In this document: positions 42,172 through 54,929 of the stretch, piece after piece
How positions within the stretch are numbered: the first letter of the stretch is position 1
Layout of the letters: each line of letters starts with the position of its first letter
Assembly (NCBI GenBank): GCA_965153455.1
Contig: OZ234498.1
Coordinates: forward strand, 5,332,001 to 5,396,000
DNA: 64,000 nucleotides
Reading direction: 5' to 3'
From: Sphagnum compactum
Taxonomy: Eukaryota; Bryophyta; Sphagnopsida; Sphagnales
The notes under the pieces: generated by a model
Told to the model about the DNA's origin: nothing
What the model saw: the letters and a program-made list of their open reading frames with translations, nothing else
Databases searched by the model: none
Program-made: the position numbers and the translations under genes

Positions 42172-43420
42172 GTTGTATGCACTATGCCATGTGCAATGGT
42201 GGCCCTTGAAAGTACCTTCATTATCAGAAAAAGGAATAAAGTACTAATAATTGTTCTCTTAAAAAAAATTATGGGTCATGATGTTCATTGTAATGGACAT
42301 AACGAATTATATGATATTTGTGCCTCTTTTTGTTGACATTTATCATATCATGATCTACAACAAATTCAATAAGAGAAACATTAGACAAATAATTAAGTCT
42401 TTTTATGTACTTATCAATGATTGGAAGGTAATTTTTTCAATGATTTGACATCTTTTAATACAAATGCACATTCTTGCAATGGAGATGTGTTGATAAACTT
42501 AAATGGTCTAGATGCATGGTATAATGGAATAAACAATATTATGTATGTAACTAGTTGTGTTAACATTTCTTGAGCATTGAAAGTTGTGTTCCCCATTTTT
42601 CAAATGCTTTACTTCAATTTTATTTTCATTGCAATTAATACTTATGGTTTTTAATTCTTTTGTGATGTTTTATCAATATTTGTTAAATAAGATGTACAAT
42701 AACTCATTGCTACATAAGGGTCAAGTATGAATTGAATATCCATATTTACTTGCCAAAGATTTCCAATATGAATACCATATGAGTTTGTTCATATGTTTTT
42801 ACAAGATCTTTGTAAAATGATTGTTGGTTTTTTTAATTTCACTTTTAATGCATTTATGTATGTATCATTATCAATGGAGATTGATTCTAATAATGTAGTG
42901 AATGACATAGTTAGTGTTGTTTGTAGGTCCATTTTAATAAGCTCATCAAAAAAATTGTTATTGATTTCATTTAAATGGGTTTTTTCCAAAGGGGATAAAT
43001 TTCCAAACGATATTGGTTCAATAATTTCTGTTTCTTCCATAAGGGACTATGGAAAATTAAAATGACAAATAGCTTGATTTGTTTTTTCTACAAGTTTTGT
43101 GATGACGTCATTGAGCCCTGCAAAAGTTTGGAGTTAATTTTTCACTATCACATGTAATATATTTATCCACAAAATTTTCAATTATTTTATTAGAGTCCAA
43201 ACCAAATGTTGGGGCATTTGCAACCCATAAAAGTCCATGATCATATTCACTTCCACAGGTTTGAAATTCTGTAACAAAGAAAAAATCCAATAAACGTCCA
43301 AAAATCATATCATTTTTCATGCACAATTTTTGAAAACATTTTGTGTGATGGTCATAGTAGTGAACACATGTAATAGGATCAAATTGTATAAGATTTGCAA
43401 TGTGTTTTGTTTCCAATTTT
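42172..43420 (-). pseudogene. Helitron Rep-like region, C-terminal half
   Basis: At about 43108-43416 the minus strand encodes LETKHIANLIQFDPITCVHYYDHHTKCFQKL, continuing FFFVTEFQTCGSEYDHGLLW, the conserved block of Helitron helicase-like proteins. The usual His-x-His seems to be Tyr-Asp-His here. Near 42690 a WQVNMDIQFILDPYVAMSY phrase follows. Frame changes occur between 42414 and 43040. This piece was continuous with 46161-46861 before the element at 43421-46160 entered. Confidence 0.75.
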
Positions 43421-43999
43421 CACAAGAAAAATTGGCCAAAATGTAACCACTCTCTTTGCGACTACATGCGACTATTAGTTATTTGCAACTACATTTGGAC
43501 ATTTTTACAACTATTTCTTGTGTTGGTCATATTTGCGACTACAGTGCAACTAGTTTGCAACTATTTTGGTGTTCATATTTCCATGTGAACAACATTTAGT
43601 TTAATTTTCATCCAAGAAGAATAATTTATGTCCCATTAGTTGTAAATGTGACTAATTTAGTTGCAACCCTATGAGTATATAAAGGTGTATTTTGTGAATT
43701 CTAAAAAATATAGTTGGATGTATTAGGATTTATAAGTGCATATTTTGAATGTATACAAACAACCATATTAGATGTGTATTCAAATATTATTATTAGCATA
43801 AATGGCCTCGATATTATGGTTACATCTAATGGTATATATTTGGAGTATACTAAAATTTTATGTAAGATATTTGCTAAATATATTGTGCCCACGTTACAAG
43901 TTTATCCAAACCATCTTATTATAATTCTTAAAATTATTACAAATGACATTTATTATTATTGGCATTAATATTATATTATATATTTATATTAATTACATG

Positions 44000-45350
44000 T
44001 AATAAATTTTGATATTATCTTTAACCAAAATTTAAAAATAATAATATCTTATTACATAATGATCATAATGATGATGATGATGATGATGATATTAGAATGG
44101 TAAGAAAAATAATTCTATAATTACTAAAGTAATTATTAAAATTTTAATATATTATTAAATTCTTTTCAAATGATTATTGTACTTATAACAAATTAATTTT
44201 TATGTATTAAAAAATGAAAAATTAATTATAATAAATCATAATAGTTCTAACAAGTAACATAATATAAAATAATAATAAAATAATAATGAAATAATAAAAT
44301 AGCTAACCTAGGCTAGCTACAAATTACATTATTGTTATTATTATTATAAATAATCAATTATGAAGTATTACTAAATTAATATAATAATTACTAAAAAATA
44401 TTAATATATAGTTTTAAGTTTTATATTTCAAATTTATAGTTGATATTAACTAATTAGTAATAAGTCAATGATTATAATCGTTTATTGATATATATTTTAA
44501 TTTTCAGTTCTATTATTTTATTATTTTATAATAATTACTGTATTAGTTAGAATGGAAATCTAATAAATTATTATACAAATGCAGAAATTATTTTCGAAGG
44601 AAAAATATACTTATTAAAAATATAAAATATTTATTGTAATAGGTCATAAATAGATTTAATGAGTGAAATAATAATATGAATAATAAGAACAAAATAGTTA
44701 ACCTTGGCTACCAACTAGCTACAATAATAATTGAATTAATGTTATTGTTACTATTAAATATTTAAATTTAATTTATTATTAACTATATAAAAGAAAATAA
44801 TAATTGGAATAATTATATAAAATAGTTAGCCTAGGCTAGGTTTTAATTATATTATTAGATGTAAATAACCTAATACTCAATATTTATAATTAATAGTTAA
44901 TAATAATTAAATACTGAATATATCAGTTATTATATTAATTTATTTGGTTACAAAGTGATAATTAATTACTTATTAATAATTAGCTAATTATTTCAGTATT
45001 AGCCAATTACTAGTTAATTAAATTGGTTGATAAATTATTATAGTTAATATATAATTATGATTAAATAATATTATTGTTCATCTAACTAATAAATTAAGTA
45101 ATATGTAATAATATGTAATAATATAATTAATTCAGTAATAATAAAATATTGATGATTATTACTATAAATAATTAATTACTTGCATAGTTTGTAAAGTGAA
45201 TTAGTTAGTTTCTAGTTTAATTGTTGATTAATTAATTCGCAAGTTTATTAATTTATTGTTCTATATTTTATTCATTAAATAATTAATAATTTCATTACTT
45301 AATTAATTAGCTAGTTAGTTAATTAGTTAGGTGTCACTTACCTACTTAAT
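44000..45350. other. Extremely AT-rich core of the CACTA-like element
   Basis: About 1.35 kb of mostly A and T with many TAATTA-type phrases, a (GAT)n run near 44070-44090 and stops in all frames. Nothing coding. Confidence 0.8.
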
Positions 45351-45358
45351 TATATACT

Positions 45359-45457
45359 TTTCAAGATGGGAATGAAAGCCAAAACATATGAGATAAAAAT
45401 TTTAGTTGCAAGTCGTTTGCGAGTAAGAATGACTTGGCTTTCATTCCCATCTTGAAA
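45359..45457. repeat. Perfect 24-bp inverted repeat (hairpin)
   Basis: The arms at 45359-45382 and 45434-45457 are exact reverse complements (arm starts TTTCAAGATGGGAATG), separated by a 51-nt loop. The match ends abruptly at both sides. It lies inside the CACTA-like element, in far less AT-rich sequence than its surroundings. The function is unknown. Confidence 0.95.
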
Positions 45458-45579
45458 TATATATAAACAAGGTGTTTTGTCTTACATTTTCATATTAAAA
45501 TAGATGGGCATATGGGATGAATCAATAAATACGACTTGACCCAAAATAAAATTTAAATATTCATGTACTTACACCTAAC

Positions 45580-45725
45580 TACCTACCTCCCTAACTTGCC
45601 TACCTATTTTTCTACCTACCTACCTACCTAAGTAGGTATTTGGCCTAGGTAGGTAAATAGGTCCTATCTAGATAGGTGTTTAGCCTAGATGGGTAGGTAG
45701 CTATATAGGTAGGTAGGTACCTAAT
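45580..45725. repeat. Self-complementary CTAC/GTAG tetranucleotide tract
   Basis: Runs of CTAC on the left turn into GTAG runs on the right (pivots CCTAAGTAGG and GCCTAGGTAG), so the tract can fold on itself. It is part of the CACTA-like element. Confidence 0.8.
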
Positions 45726-46160
45726 GCAACCTACATACCTAAATATCGATTTAATTTAATTTGGAAATTTTCAATTAATATGCGACATGGCAAATTTTTA
45801 TTGCACCACGTGTCACAATCCAAACCATCCAAACATAAACATTAATTGTCTTAGATTATTTCAAAATAATAATAAAATATTTTTAAATATTAAAAGTTGG
45901 GACATGTGGCGACACATAACTTGTTCCCATTGTTCACCAAAAAAGTCGCATCTTAGTTACAAGTGACAATACGTATATGACTAGTCAAAAGATGAAAACG
46001 TATTTTGTTGAATTTTTCTTTCATCCAAAATTCGTTGTCGTTTGTGACTAGTGTTAATGCGACTTGTCCAACGCGACTATTAAGATTTTAGTTGTAAATG
46101 TTGCTTGCAACTAAAAAATAAATGCATGGACCAATTACAAAATGGCCATTTTTACCAGTG

Positions 46161-46861
46161 TTATCAAATGGCACGTCGAATCCAAGTTTTTTACTATTAA
46201 AGTCATACAAACATTGTAACAAAGGAAACCACCTCAGCACTAGTGAATGGCAAAAAAAAATGTCAAAGGGCTTAATTGACATATCATTGCAAATACATCT
46301 TTTTTTAATTGACTTAAATAATCAAATGAAATACATATTCATGAAAGATCCATGTATCTTAAATCTTGATGTAATATAACATCTAGGTTTGGTTACTCCA
46401 TGCGCTTGAAGTTGATGTCCAAGAAGTTTTACTTTATGTATTCGAATCCAAGATGATGAGATTACACAACGGATCAATATTTTTATAGCTTTAAAAAACA
46501 AGTTTGGTATGTGTGTGGCAAAATCATGGTTTTTATGCAAGAGTTCCCATTGAACAATTGTTTGATATGACATTTTAATTCCTTGGTTGCTACGAGGTTG
46601 ACCAAAAAATAATGTTGGAAAATTTAATTCTTCACAATAAATGTCTTGGAAAAGACCCAATAGTTTGAAATCTTCACCTAGTGCCACAGTTATAACATTT
46701 TCAAAGTAATCGTAAATTTGTTCAGAAGACAATATGTTTTGCACTGTAGTATTTATTGATATATCTTCTTGTTCCTCTTCAAACCCATCTTCATTGTTGT
46801 TGTCACATGGCACATCATTTGTCTCACAAGAAATGTTAATAAAATGGGTTTGACGAAACAA
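46161..46861 (-). pseudogene. Helitron Rep-like region, N-terminal half
   Basis: At 46322-46861 a 179-codon frame contains ELNFPTLFFGQPRSNQG and HIPNLFFKAIKILI, typical of the region before the Rep domain in plant Helitron proteins. Next to the insertion, about 46165-46230, is FPLLQCLYDFNSKKLGFDVP, which continues at 43416 beyond the CACTA-like element. Stops lie between these parts. Confidence 0.75.
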
Positions 46862-47949
46862 TGTGAACAGATCAAGCCATCTTCAATGGATTGAAATATT
46901 AGAATCTTTATATAACGATGTGTTAAAGAGATCATGCAAAGCTATTATAATAAGGTTTGGACATACATTACTTGTCAAATATGGTGATTTATATTCCATT
47001 CATCTTTTTAACGATTAACCAATAGTTGCTTCATCATGTGGAAGATGAGGTAAAATTGATTGGGTGAAATTTACATTTGTTAGAACATTTATAATATTTC
47101 TTTTAGTATTGTATTGGCCATAACCTTGGAGTTACCAAATTTGAACAACGGCCAAACAAGGCGATATCAATCGCTCTTTTAATTGATTAAGTTATTTACA
47201 AAGTCTATGGGGTCATTCAATTTAATGTTTTTTGGGACTAAAAGCCTTGGAGTTTTTATTTTTTGAAAAAATGAATAATAACTTTAACACAATAATGGTT
47301 TAATTTCATCAATTGGAATATCAAGACAATATTTTTCAATGGTTGTTTTTATTTTTTTCGTTACTTGTTTTTAAAAGCATAATCGATGACAACACAAATG
47401 GGTGAATTGATGTATCCTTAAGTTGTTCAAAATATTTAACTTGATGATCCAATGAATTTTCATTGATTCCAAAAATATATCTTCTTGTGTTATGTCAACA
47501 TAGTTTTGTGGCATGTTACAACTAATCAAATTTGTATTCAATTGATGAGAAGGAAGTTGTTGGGTTCGTAATTGAAAATTATTAATGTCATCAATATTTT
47601 TATTTTTATTTGTCATAAGTTACATGTTGTCCAAAGAAGAGTTGGTAGTTTTTTGCAACATTTTTTTAATTTCATATAATGTGATGTAAATGATGATAAA
47701 CTTGGTTGAATTGTAATTGCAACATGGAATTGTTGACCAAAAACTTATTTGTTATATCTTTTAAAGTGGATAATGGACATGTAGTCATCAAATGCTCTAA
47801 CTCATTGTCATGGATGGGTTGCCAACGGAAATGTTTAGGATTGTGAACATGTTCATGTGATGTTTGAGTTTTATGTTTTTGTGAGTGTATAACATCATTA
47901 ATGCCATGCAAAGGCAAAGACCATTTTTTCCCATGTTGAAGCATTGTGT
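46862..47949 (-). pseudogene. Degenerate Helitron sequence
   Basis: Scattered minus-strand open pieces (for example 47371-47616 and 47672-47944) lie between the Rep-like and OTU-like segments and are broken by stops. They are probably linker sequence of the same protein; no motif is clear. Confidence 0.4.
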
Positions 47950-48129
47950 TATTGGTTTGGTGTCATGTTCCACGGGTGCTAAATTTTAACATCTTTTGAT
48001 CATCCAATTGTGAAATATTATGAAAAATGATTAGCTCATAATGGCCTTGTGTAGGATTAAGTACTTCATCATGGTAAGGTAATTGTAAGGGATTATTTGT
48101 TATAAAATCATCACCAGCGCGTAAACATA

Positions 48130-48600
48130 TCACACAATTTCTTTTGACTGCACATTAAAAGGCCTTTGTAAATAATTTTCCAAACAAAATATTGCACGAT
48201 TGTCACCCCACAAACCCCTATATTTTGCGCTTATGGCCATCTTGTACACATAGGTTTGCAAGGAATGGATGCCATGATCTTCATATATTAAAGAAGCATC
48301 AAAATGGATATTGATGATTTCTTGGAATGCATGAGTAGGTTGTTGAAGAAATTGTGCAAAGTGAGCCATACATTGGGAACAAAGTTGGGGTGAGGTTTAT
48401 GAATAATGAAATAAAATTGACACTAAATCAAATAAACAGTCATTGACTACAAAAGGATAATTTTGAACCCGTTGAAAATGTTGCACATTAAACACATTGT
48501 CAATAGTCATGTTGAGACAAATGATAAAAAGGTTTGTTGACACCAATAGAAACACAAATGTGGACTGATTGTGACCGAAAATTTGGTCAACACTTTTCAC
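48130..48600 (-). pseudogene. OTU-like cysteine protease segment of the Helitron
   Basis: On the minus strand DCLFDLVSILFHYS is followed by MAHFAQFLQ, IHSLQTYVYKMAISAKYRG, LWGDNRAIFCLENYLQRPF. The order of a DCLF block, a SLQxYV..MA block and a GLWGD block is that of OTU domains fused to plant Helitron proteins. The expected catalytic Cys is present in DCLF; a His further on is not identified. Stops break it. Confidence 0.45.
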
Positions 48601-48935
48601 ATTGATTTATTTTTTCTTGCTTCCGTTGTTGGACTATGATTAAATTGTGGATGGGCTGCCACCAAAAATTCAATCAACACTTTCCACAAGGAGTTCTTTT
48701 GTTTTGTTTTTTTCTTTGGGTCATTGGTCGTTGGATTATGACTAGGTGTGGACCGGTTGCAACACTAGCTATGACCGAAAATTTAGTCACCACTTTCACG
48801 ATGAATTTTTTTTTCAATTTTTGATTTTTTTAAAAATTTAGTCTTTGTTTTCTTCAGTCATTGGTCGTTAGACTAAGATTCGGGTGTGGACAAGTTGTGA
48901 CTAAAAAGTCAGTTGAATTGTCTAAGATGAGTTTT
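48540..48935. repeat. Degenerate repeat, about 3-4 units of 100-140 bp
   Basis: Phrases TCGTTGGAYTATGAYTAGG, TGTGGAC and GACCGAAAATTTAGTCA recur near 48560, 48630, 48730 and 48870. They resemble, on the opposite strand, parts of the array at 51140-52440. Confidence 0.5.
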
Positions 48936-49179
48936 TTTTTTAGTTTTTTTTTTTTGGGTTCCTTGAGTTATATAAAATTAACAAAATGAAGAAAAAAAAT
49001 TCATGATGTTATTAAAACATATTGTGGATATGTAATATATGAAATATGGAGGTTTTTGGAAACTATTGTAACACAATAACAATATGTATATGTAAAAAGG
49101 TTTGGTCATCTTACAATATTGATCTAGGAAAATTAACGAAATATAAATATCACAAAGTATATACAAGACTAAAAATCCT

Positions 49180-50620
49180 TTCATGCTACTGAAAATATGA
49201 AACAGTTCAAGTAGGGTACAAAACCTTGAAAATCTAAACATTCAAGTAGGATTACAAAACCTTGAAAATCTAAACTTTCAAATAAGATTACAAAAAAGTA
49301 GAAAATATAAACCTTCAAGTTGAAATAAAGGGCTAGGATAATGGCATCTTGAGCTTTCAAACTTTCATTGTAATCAACAAGTTCCCCAACTGGATTAAAG
49401 TGAAAACCTTCGATAACTTTTAAATTACCAAGGAGCTCAATCATAACAACTTGTTCATTAAAATACTTTGCAATGAAATCTTCTTTCAATTTGAACAATG
49501 GAAGAAGCTAGGGGCCTTTCACATAGGCATAACATGGCTGAACATCATCAACTTGAATTGTTGTGTTGATATGAACATCCAAGTGCATGGATTAGAAATC
49601 TTACATAAATTGCAAAAATATAAACCATTTGTGGGTCGCTGGTAAATATCGCCAAGCTTGCACTTTGAGTAGAGCCATTTGTAGGGCAAAACAAAAGGAA
49701 TCATGGCAATCATACAACCTTCATCTTAATTATAAGACAGAAGCACAAATTATAAATTAGGTTCATTTTGAAAAAATCTTAATACATTAGATTTTTCAAA
49801 AACCCTAAAATAGGTTTTAAGGTGGATACATCAAACATGAAAAATGTAATTTGACATGAAACACAAGCTAGATTAAATGAAAAACACGTTAACCTTGTGT
49901 GAAATAACAGGCTCATTACACTTAACATGCAGATTGAAAATTTTCTTTCAGCTTTTTCTAAATTGAAAGAAACAAGACTAGAACAACGATCGATGAAACA
50001 ATAGTTAACAACCTCACATCATCCTTGTTATTGCTCGCAATTTTTTTCATGATGAAAAAATGCGAGGCCTCCTTTGTGGAATTGTTCAACCAAGTTATGA
50101 AACTCAGAATAGAATATGACAACAAAATTCACCTACATTAATCACAAATATGAAAGATTATTTGTTGAAAACATAATAATGTAAAGTAATAAAACTTGAC
50201 AGAGTAATATATATACTCTCAATCTAAATGTCTTCTAGGGAGGTCTCATTAGCAATCAAGAGTTCAAATTTGCCATCAATCTCACCATGCACACCATGCA
50301 ATGGTCATTGCTACAAAAGGTTGTAACATGCATTGACCAAAATTGCTGATTGTGTCCTTGGGATGAAAAAATAGTTTGACAAGAGGGTCAAAAGCACAGA
50401 CAATTGTCACTTTAATGGTTGTAGAAAGCTCAATGGTCCAATCCAAATCTCCTTTATCATAGTCAGATTTGGTTTTGATAGAAAAATTCTCCAACCTAAG
50501 AAAGTTGCATTTTTTGATCAATTTAGAATGTGTCTTTATCAAAGCGCCTTTGATGTTGACAATGATTGTGGTGGTACCCACAAAATCAATGACATTGCAT
50601 GGAGGTAGTAGTAAGCAATA
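49180..50620 (-). pseudogene. RPA1-like (replication protein A) relic near the Helitron
   Basis: The minus strand shows CNVIDFVGTTTIIVNIKGA (about 50600-50540), LRLENFSIKTKSDYDKGDLDW (about 50500-50440), then ELSTTIKV, then FCNLCKISNPCTW (about 49610-49570). These resemble the DNA-binding OB folds and the Cys-rich segment of plant RPA1. RPA1-like genes are common passengers of plant Helitrons. Stops and frame changes show it is dead. A 49230-49270 phrase (LDFQGFV) is repeated. Confidence 0.55.
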
Positions 50621-51139
50621 GATTTGGCTAGGGATCCAGAGAAGGAATAATTGCCATATACACTTTAAACAAGATAATCAAAGGCAACATTACGAATTAT
50701 GTGATCAATATCTTCAACTAGCACAGTAGGTTGCTCATTTCATTTTGCCATCAAAACCAGTTCGAGTAAAACTTGATAATCTGAACACAACATAATGAAA
50801 TATATATATAAGAAAAAAAACAATGAAAAGACTAAACTTACTAGGTCAAGTTTAATGAATGCAAAACAAGTTAATAGATGTAGAAAAATGTTTGAAATAT
50901 TTTTAAAAATGATGAAAAAGATGACAAACAGTGAAAATTTATCTCAAAAACAAATCATCATAAGAAGAAAAACAAGGCAAAGAGACATGCATTTGATAGT
51001 ACATTTAATAATTTTAAAAGCACCAAAAATACTTTTAATGCCATCAATGTTGAAGGAACATTTTTTTGGCTTCTCCATCAAGATTTTTGATTGCAATCAG
51101 CCCAAAACCTTGGTGTTAGAATAACGATTAACCAAAAAA

Positions 51140-52440
51140 AAAAGTGGACAAGTTGACCGAATTTCGGGTGTCACTTTTGTAATTAAGATTTTTTATCACA
51201 ATTAGCCCCAAAACCCTACTTGCAAGGCAACCTCCAAGGGGGGGAAAAAAGGTGCGTAAGTCAATTAAAATTCAGTCACCACTGGTCCAAAACCTTAGTC
51301 ATAGTGCAACAATTGAAAAACAAAGAAAAAAACGAGTGGACAGGTCAACTGAATTTCAATCACCATTCGAGTGAACAAGACTTTCTATTGCCATTGGTCC
51401 AAAACCCTAGTCACAATGCAATAACTAAATAAATAAACTTGGGTGGGCAAGTCAATTGAATTTGGGTCACCATTGGTCAAAAACCTTAGTCACAATGTAA
51501 CAATTTAAAAAGAATGAAAGAGAAAAAAAGGTGAATAGGTCGATTGAATTTTGGTTGCCACCAATTGAGGAAAAATAAAAGGTTAGACAAGTCGACTGAA
51601 TTTCGATCACCATCAGTCCAAAACCTGGTCACAATGCAACAACTAAAAAAATGGGTGGATAGATCAACTAAATTTCAATCGCCACCGGTCCACTGAATTT
51701 CGGTCACCGACAATCCAAACATTGGTCTTAATAAAATGACTAAATATTTTTTTTTAAAAGGTGGACAAGTTCACTGAATTTCAGTCGCCAGCGGTCACAA
51801 TGTAACAACTGGGAAAAAAAGGTGGACAAGTTTACCAAATTTTGGTCACCACCAATTTAAAACCCTAGTTGCAACGTAATGACTTTCAAAACATGAGTGG
51901 CAAGATTGAATTTTGGTCACCACCAGTCCAAAACCTTGGTCGTAATGCAGTGACTAAAAAAAAAGGGGTGGACATGTCCACTAAATCTCAATCACCAATG
52001 GTCCAAAACCTTGGTTGCAATGTAACTACTATAAAAGAAGGTTGGACAAGTCGATGAAATTTCAGTTGCCATTAATCTAAAACCTTTGTCATAATGTAAT
52101 AATTAAAGGAAAAAAAAAGGTGGACAAGTTGATCGAATTTCAGTCGAACCCTAGTCATAATGTAACAACTAAAAAATTAAAAAACGAATGGACATGTCGA
52201 CTAAATTTTGGTTGCCATGAGTCCAAAACCTCGATCGCAATGCAACAACTAAAAAAACAAGTGGATATGTCGACTAAATTTCGGTCGTCACAGGTCCAAA
52301 ACCCTGGTCACAATGTAACGACTAATTTTTTTTCAAAAATAAATAAATTTAAAAAAATCTAAAAAACGAATGGACAAGTCAATCAAATTTTGGTCGCCAA
52401 CAATCCCAAACCCTGGTCACAATACAACAATTGAAAAAAC
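51140..52440. repeat. Degenerate satellite, about 1.3 kb
   Basis: A diverged unit repeats many times, with phrases like GTGGACAAGTCGACTGAATTT, GGTCACCACCGGTCCAAAACC and CACAATGCAACAACTAAAAA. Spacing is about 70 bp or multiples. Short open frames in it (for example 51869-52057) come only from the repeat. Confidence 0.85.
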
Positions 52441-54929
52441 AAAATAAATAGTAAAAAAAAGTTTATTTTAATATATTTTATTTATAATTCACATAATTTT
52501 GTTAATTGAAATGCTCTCAAAAGATAAAAGGACAAAACAAACTACATGCCGTTGATTAGTCTTTCCCCTTAAAGGCAAAACCAATAAACCTATTACCCAA
52601 AGTCCAAAATCCTTTAAGCTACTATATTCTATAATGAATCTAAACACAACTGTGACAAAAAAAAACATACTTAAAACCTCAAAAGCTCCATAAATGTAAT
52701 TGAGAATTGGTTACAGCAATTCACTGGCTTATTAGCTACAATTTTAATTTTGAGAGTTTTGCCAGCTACTCTTTCAACCTAAGTCTTTGCTACACCTTAC
52801 TTTTTAAAGAGTACATCAGTATTATCTAGATTACAAATTTGAACCACACACCAAAACTAACTCTTAAACATGGATGGTTTGTAGAAATGTTTAGATCATA
52901 TCACTCCAAACCTTCTTAGTAGGCCATTGTGGTCTTACATAGAATTAGTTTAACACTTCAACCTCACATAACCTTTCCCACCAATTCACTCGAGCTTTAG
53001 ACATAGATCAAACGAAATCCCACAATAACAATAGATTTCACAACTCCTCCCCTTAAGACATTGCAAGACCCATATCCTCAAAGTTCCCAAACACATGCGT
53101 CTCAAATTCTCGAATGCCTCTTCCCACAAATTCCCACAAAACACAAATTGATTTCCCTTAGATCAACCAACATTGTCCCCTATTGGATTTCATCACCTCC
53201 AACATTTCTACTTGTTTATTATGCACCTAAATCCATATGTTTCTTAATCCTAACTTTAGTACGCAATGGAAGAACATTTAAAATCAAAGTCCACTTGAAC
53301 CAATAGCTGAGGTCATTCTTCCCATCAACTAGTAACTCAACACAACTAAAAACTACTTTCTAACGTGCTACCTCATTTAGCAGCAAGCAAACACCAACTC
53401 AAAAACAATAAAAGAAAGGCACCTAACTTCCAAAAAAGTTATCCTTTTAAGCATCAACATCCTCCACTTTCCCACGAAGGCTAGCCTCAAGCATTTCTAC
53501 TTAGCTTGCCATTTCCAAAAAAATGAAGAACATCAAAACAAAACCTATCAACTATGTTGTTTTGGACCTTCTCAAAGCAAGCTCTCACCACACAACTTTT
53601 GAACCAATTAACTTGCAACAAATGACACAACAACACCCACATCCACAAAACAAGAAACCAACACATCAACTAACACGTCTTCTGTCATTTTCTACATTTG
53701 GCAACTTGATCCACTTCTCATTAAGTCTTCATCCTAATGATGCTTGTTGTACCTCCTTAATTTCATCCCACACAATAGCCTTGAAAGGCCAATAAAAGCC
53801 ATGTGAAGTGGAGTTGGGCATGGGCCTAATTTTCAAGAAAGCTCACCCCCAAGGCTTTACATGGGCATAAAAACCTAAAACCAATTTGCTAGTGGATTGG
53901 GAGGGCACCTTACCAAGCTAAATAACTCCTCTGCTAATAGGGGGCACTTTTCATTTTGGGGGCATGCATTAATTTTAATTTTTTTAAATTTACTGTGATG
54001 CCAAGATGGGTACTTAAAGGATATTTTCTAGCTATAATTTTTTTTAAAAAATTCTAGGTATCACAGTAATTTTATTATTTTTATTTTTTTGATAGTTTTT
54101 ACACCAAATAAAACCTTTGGGCAAGGGCGGGAATTCCCTTGTTCGTATTTTCAAGTTTCAGATGTTGCGTCCTTGGCAATGTTTTTTTAATGGCAAAAAA
54201 TAAACAAATTTTTATGGTTTTTTAGCAATTTTTCTAACCTATAGGAGATTATTAAAAATATATGTTTCCTTTTTTGCCAGATTTTCTTCACTTGGTTGAA
54301 CAAAAGAACCATTTTTAGCTGCATCAAATGGCTCTTGTAGCCAAAGAATTTGATAAAATATCATTTTATGTCCACCATGTCATAGATAGTTGGCCCCTAT
54401 TAATGTAGAATCACAAAATATCGACACTTGAAAAATCCACCACATGAGCCCCTAGCTTGTCACCAAATAATTAGTAGTAGCCTCTAAATAACATATTGGC
54501 CTTACGTTTATTTCTCTTGAATATAAAGTATTAGTATTGATGTAACAAGATTGAACTTTGATTGCCACCACCTTGGCACACCATACAAGTTTAATCAAAA
54601 GTGTTCAATATACTCATTTACTAACCACTAACATTTTTTAGAAAATTTTCATGATTGCCTATAGTTATTATTGAATCACTTTTCGATCTATAATCTTTAG
54701 TATGACAATATCCAAAGTTCAACATATTGTCATGTCAAGACTTAAGAATCAAAGTCGTCATTTGGATTATGGATACGTTGAACGCCGAATGGCCCCATAA
54801 TCCATTAAAATTTACATCACACAACTGTTTTAGATCACCAAAATGCAAATCCCCTTGATGCTAATGCTCATACAAGTTTCCACAATATCAAGTTTGAAAG
54901 GAAACATGTTAATTGTTCAATAATGGTTT
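52441..54929. other. AT-rich region with a MITE-like fragment
   Basis: About 52590-52640 matches one end of the MITE-like repeat at 60476-60770 in the same orientation (TTTAAGCTACTATATTCTATAATG). No gene recognised in the rest. Confidence 0.45.

Larger units (their letters stand above)
43421..46160. mobile_element. CACTA-like non-autonomous DNA transposon, 2.74 kb
   Basis: The left end reads CACAAGAAAAATTGGCCAAA. The right end, on the other strand, reads CACTGGTAAAAATGGCCATT, an imperfect terminal inverted repeat starting CAC. Sub-terminal zones repeat GCGACTA and TTGCAACTA motifs, as CACTA elements do. The centre is about 1.4 kb of very AT-rich DNA with no transposase. The flanks TTT and TTA match at two of three bases. 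Removing the element and one 3-bp flank joins VPFD to LETKHIAN in frame, the order expected in the host Helitron protein. That supports the borders and a 3-bp target duplication, the size typical of CACTA elements. Confidence 0.75.

Noticed and set aside
45359-45457. Annotated microRNA gene
   Set aside because: A perfect hairpin inside a transposon is not enough; there is no conserved miRNA sequence that I recognise. Kept only as a repeat and a finding.
51220-52362. Chain of short plus-strand open frames
   Set aside because: All are fragments of the degenerate satellite and repeat the same phrases.
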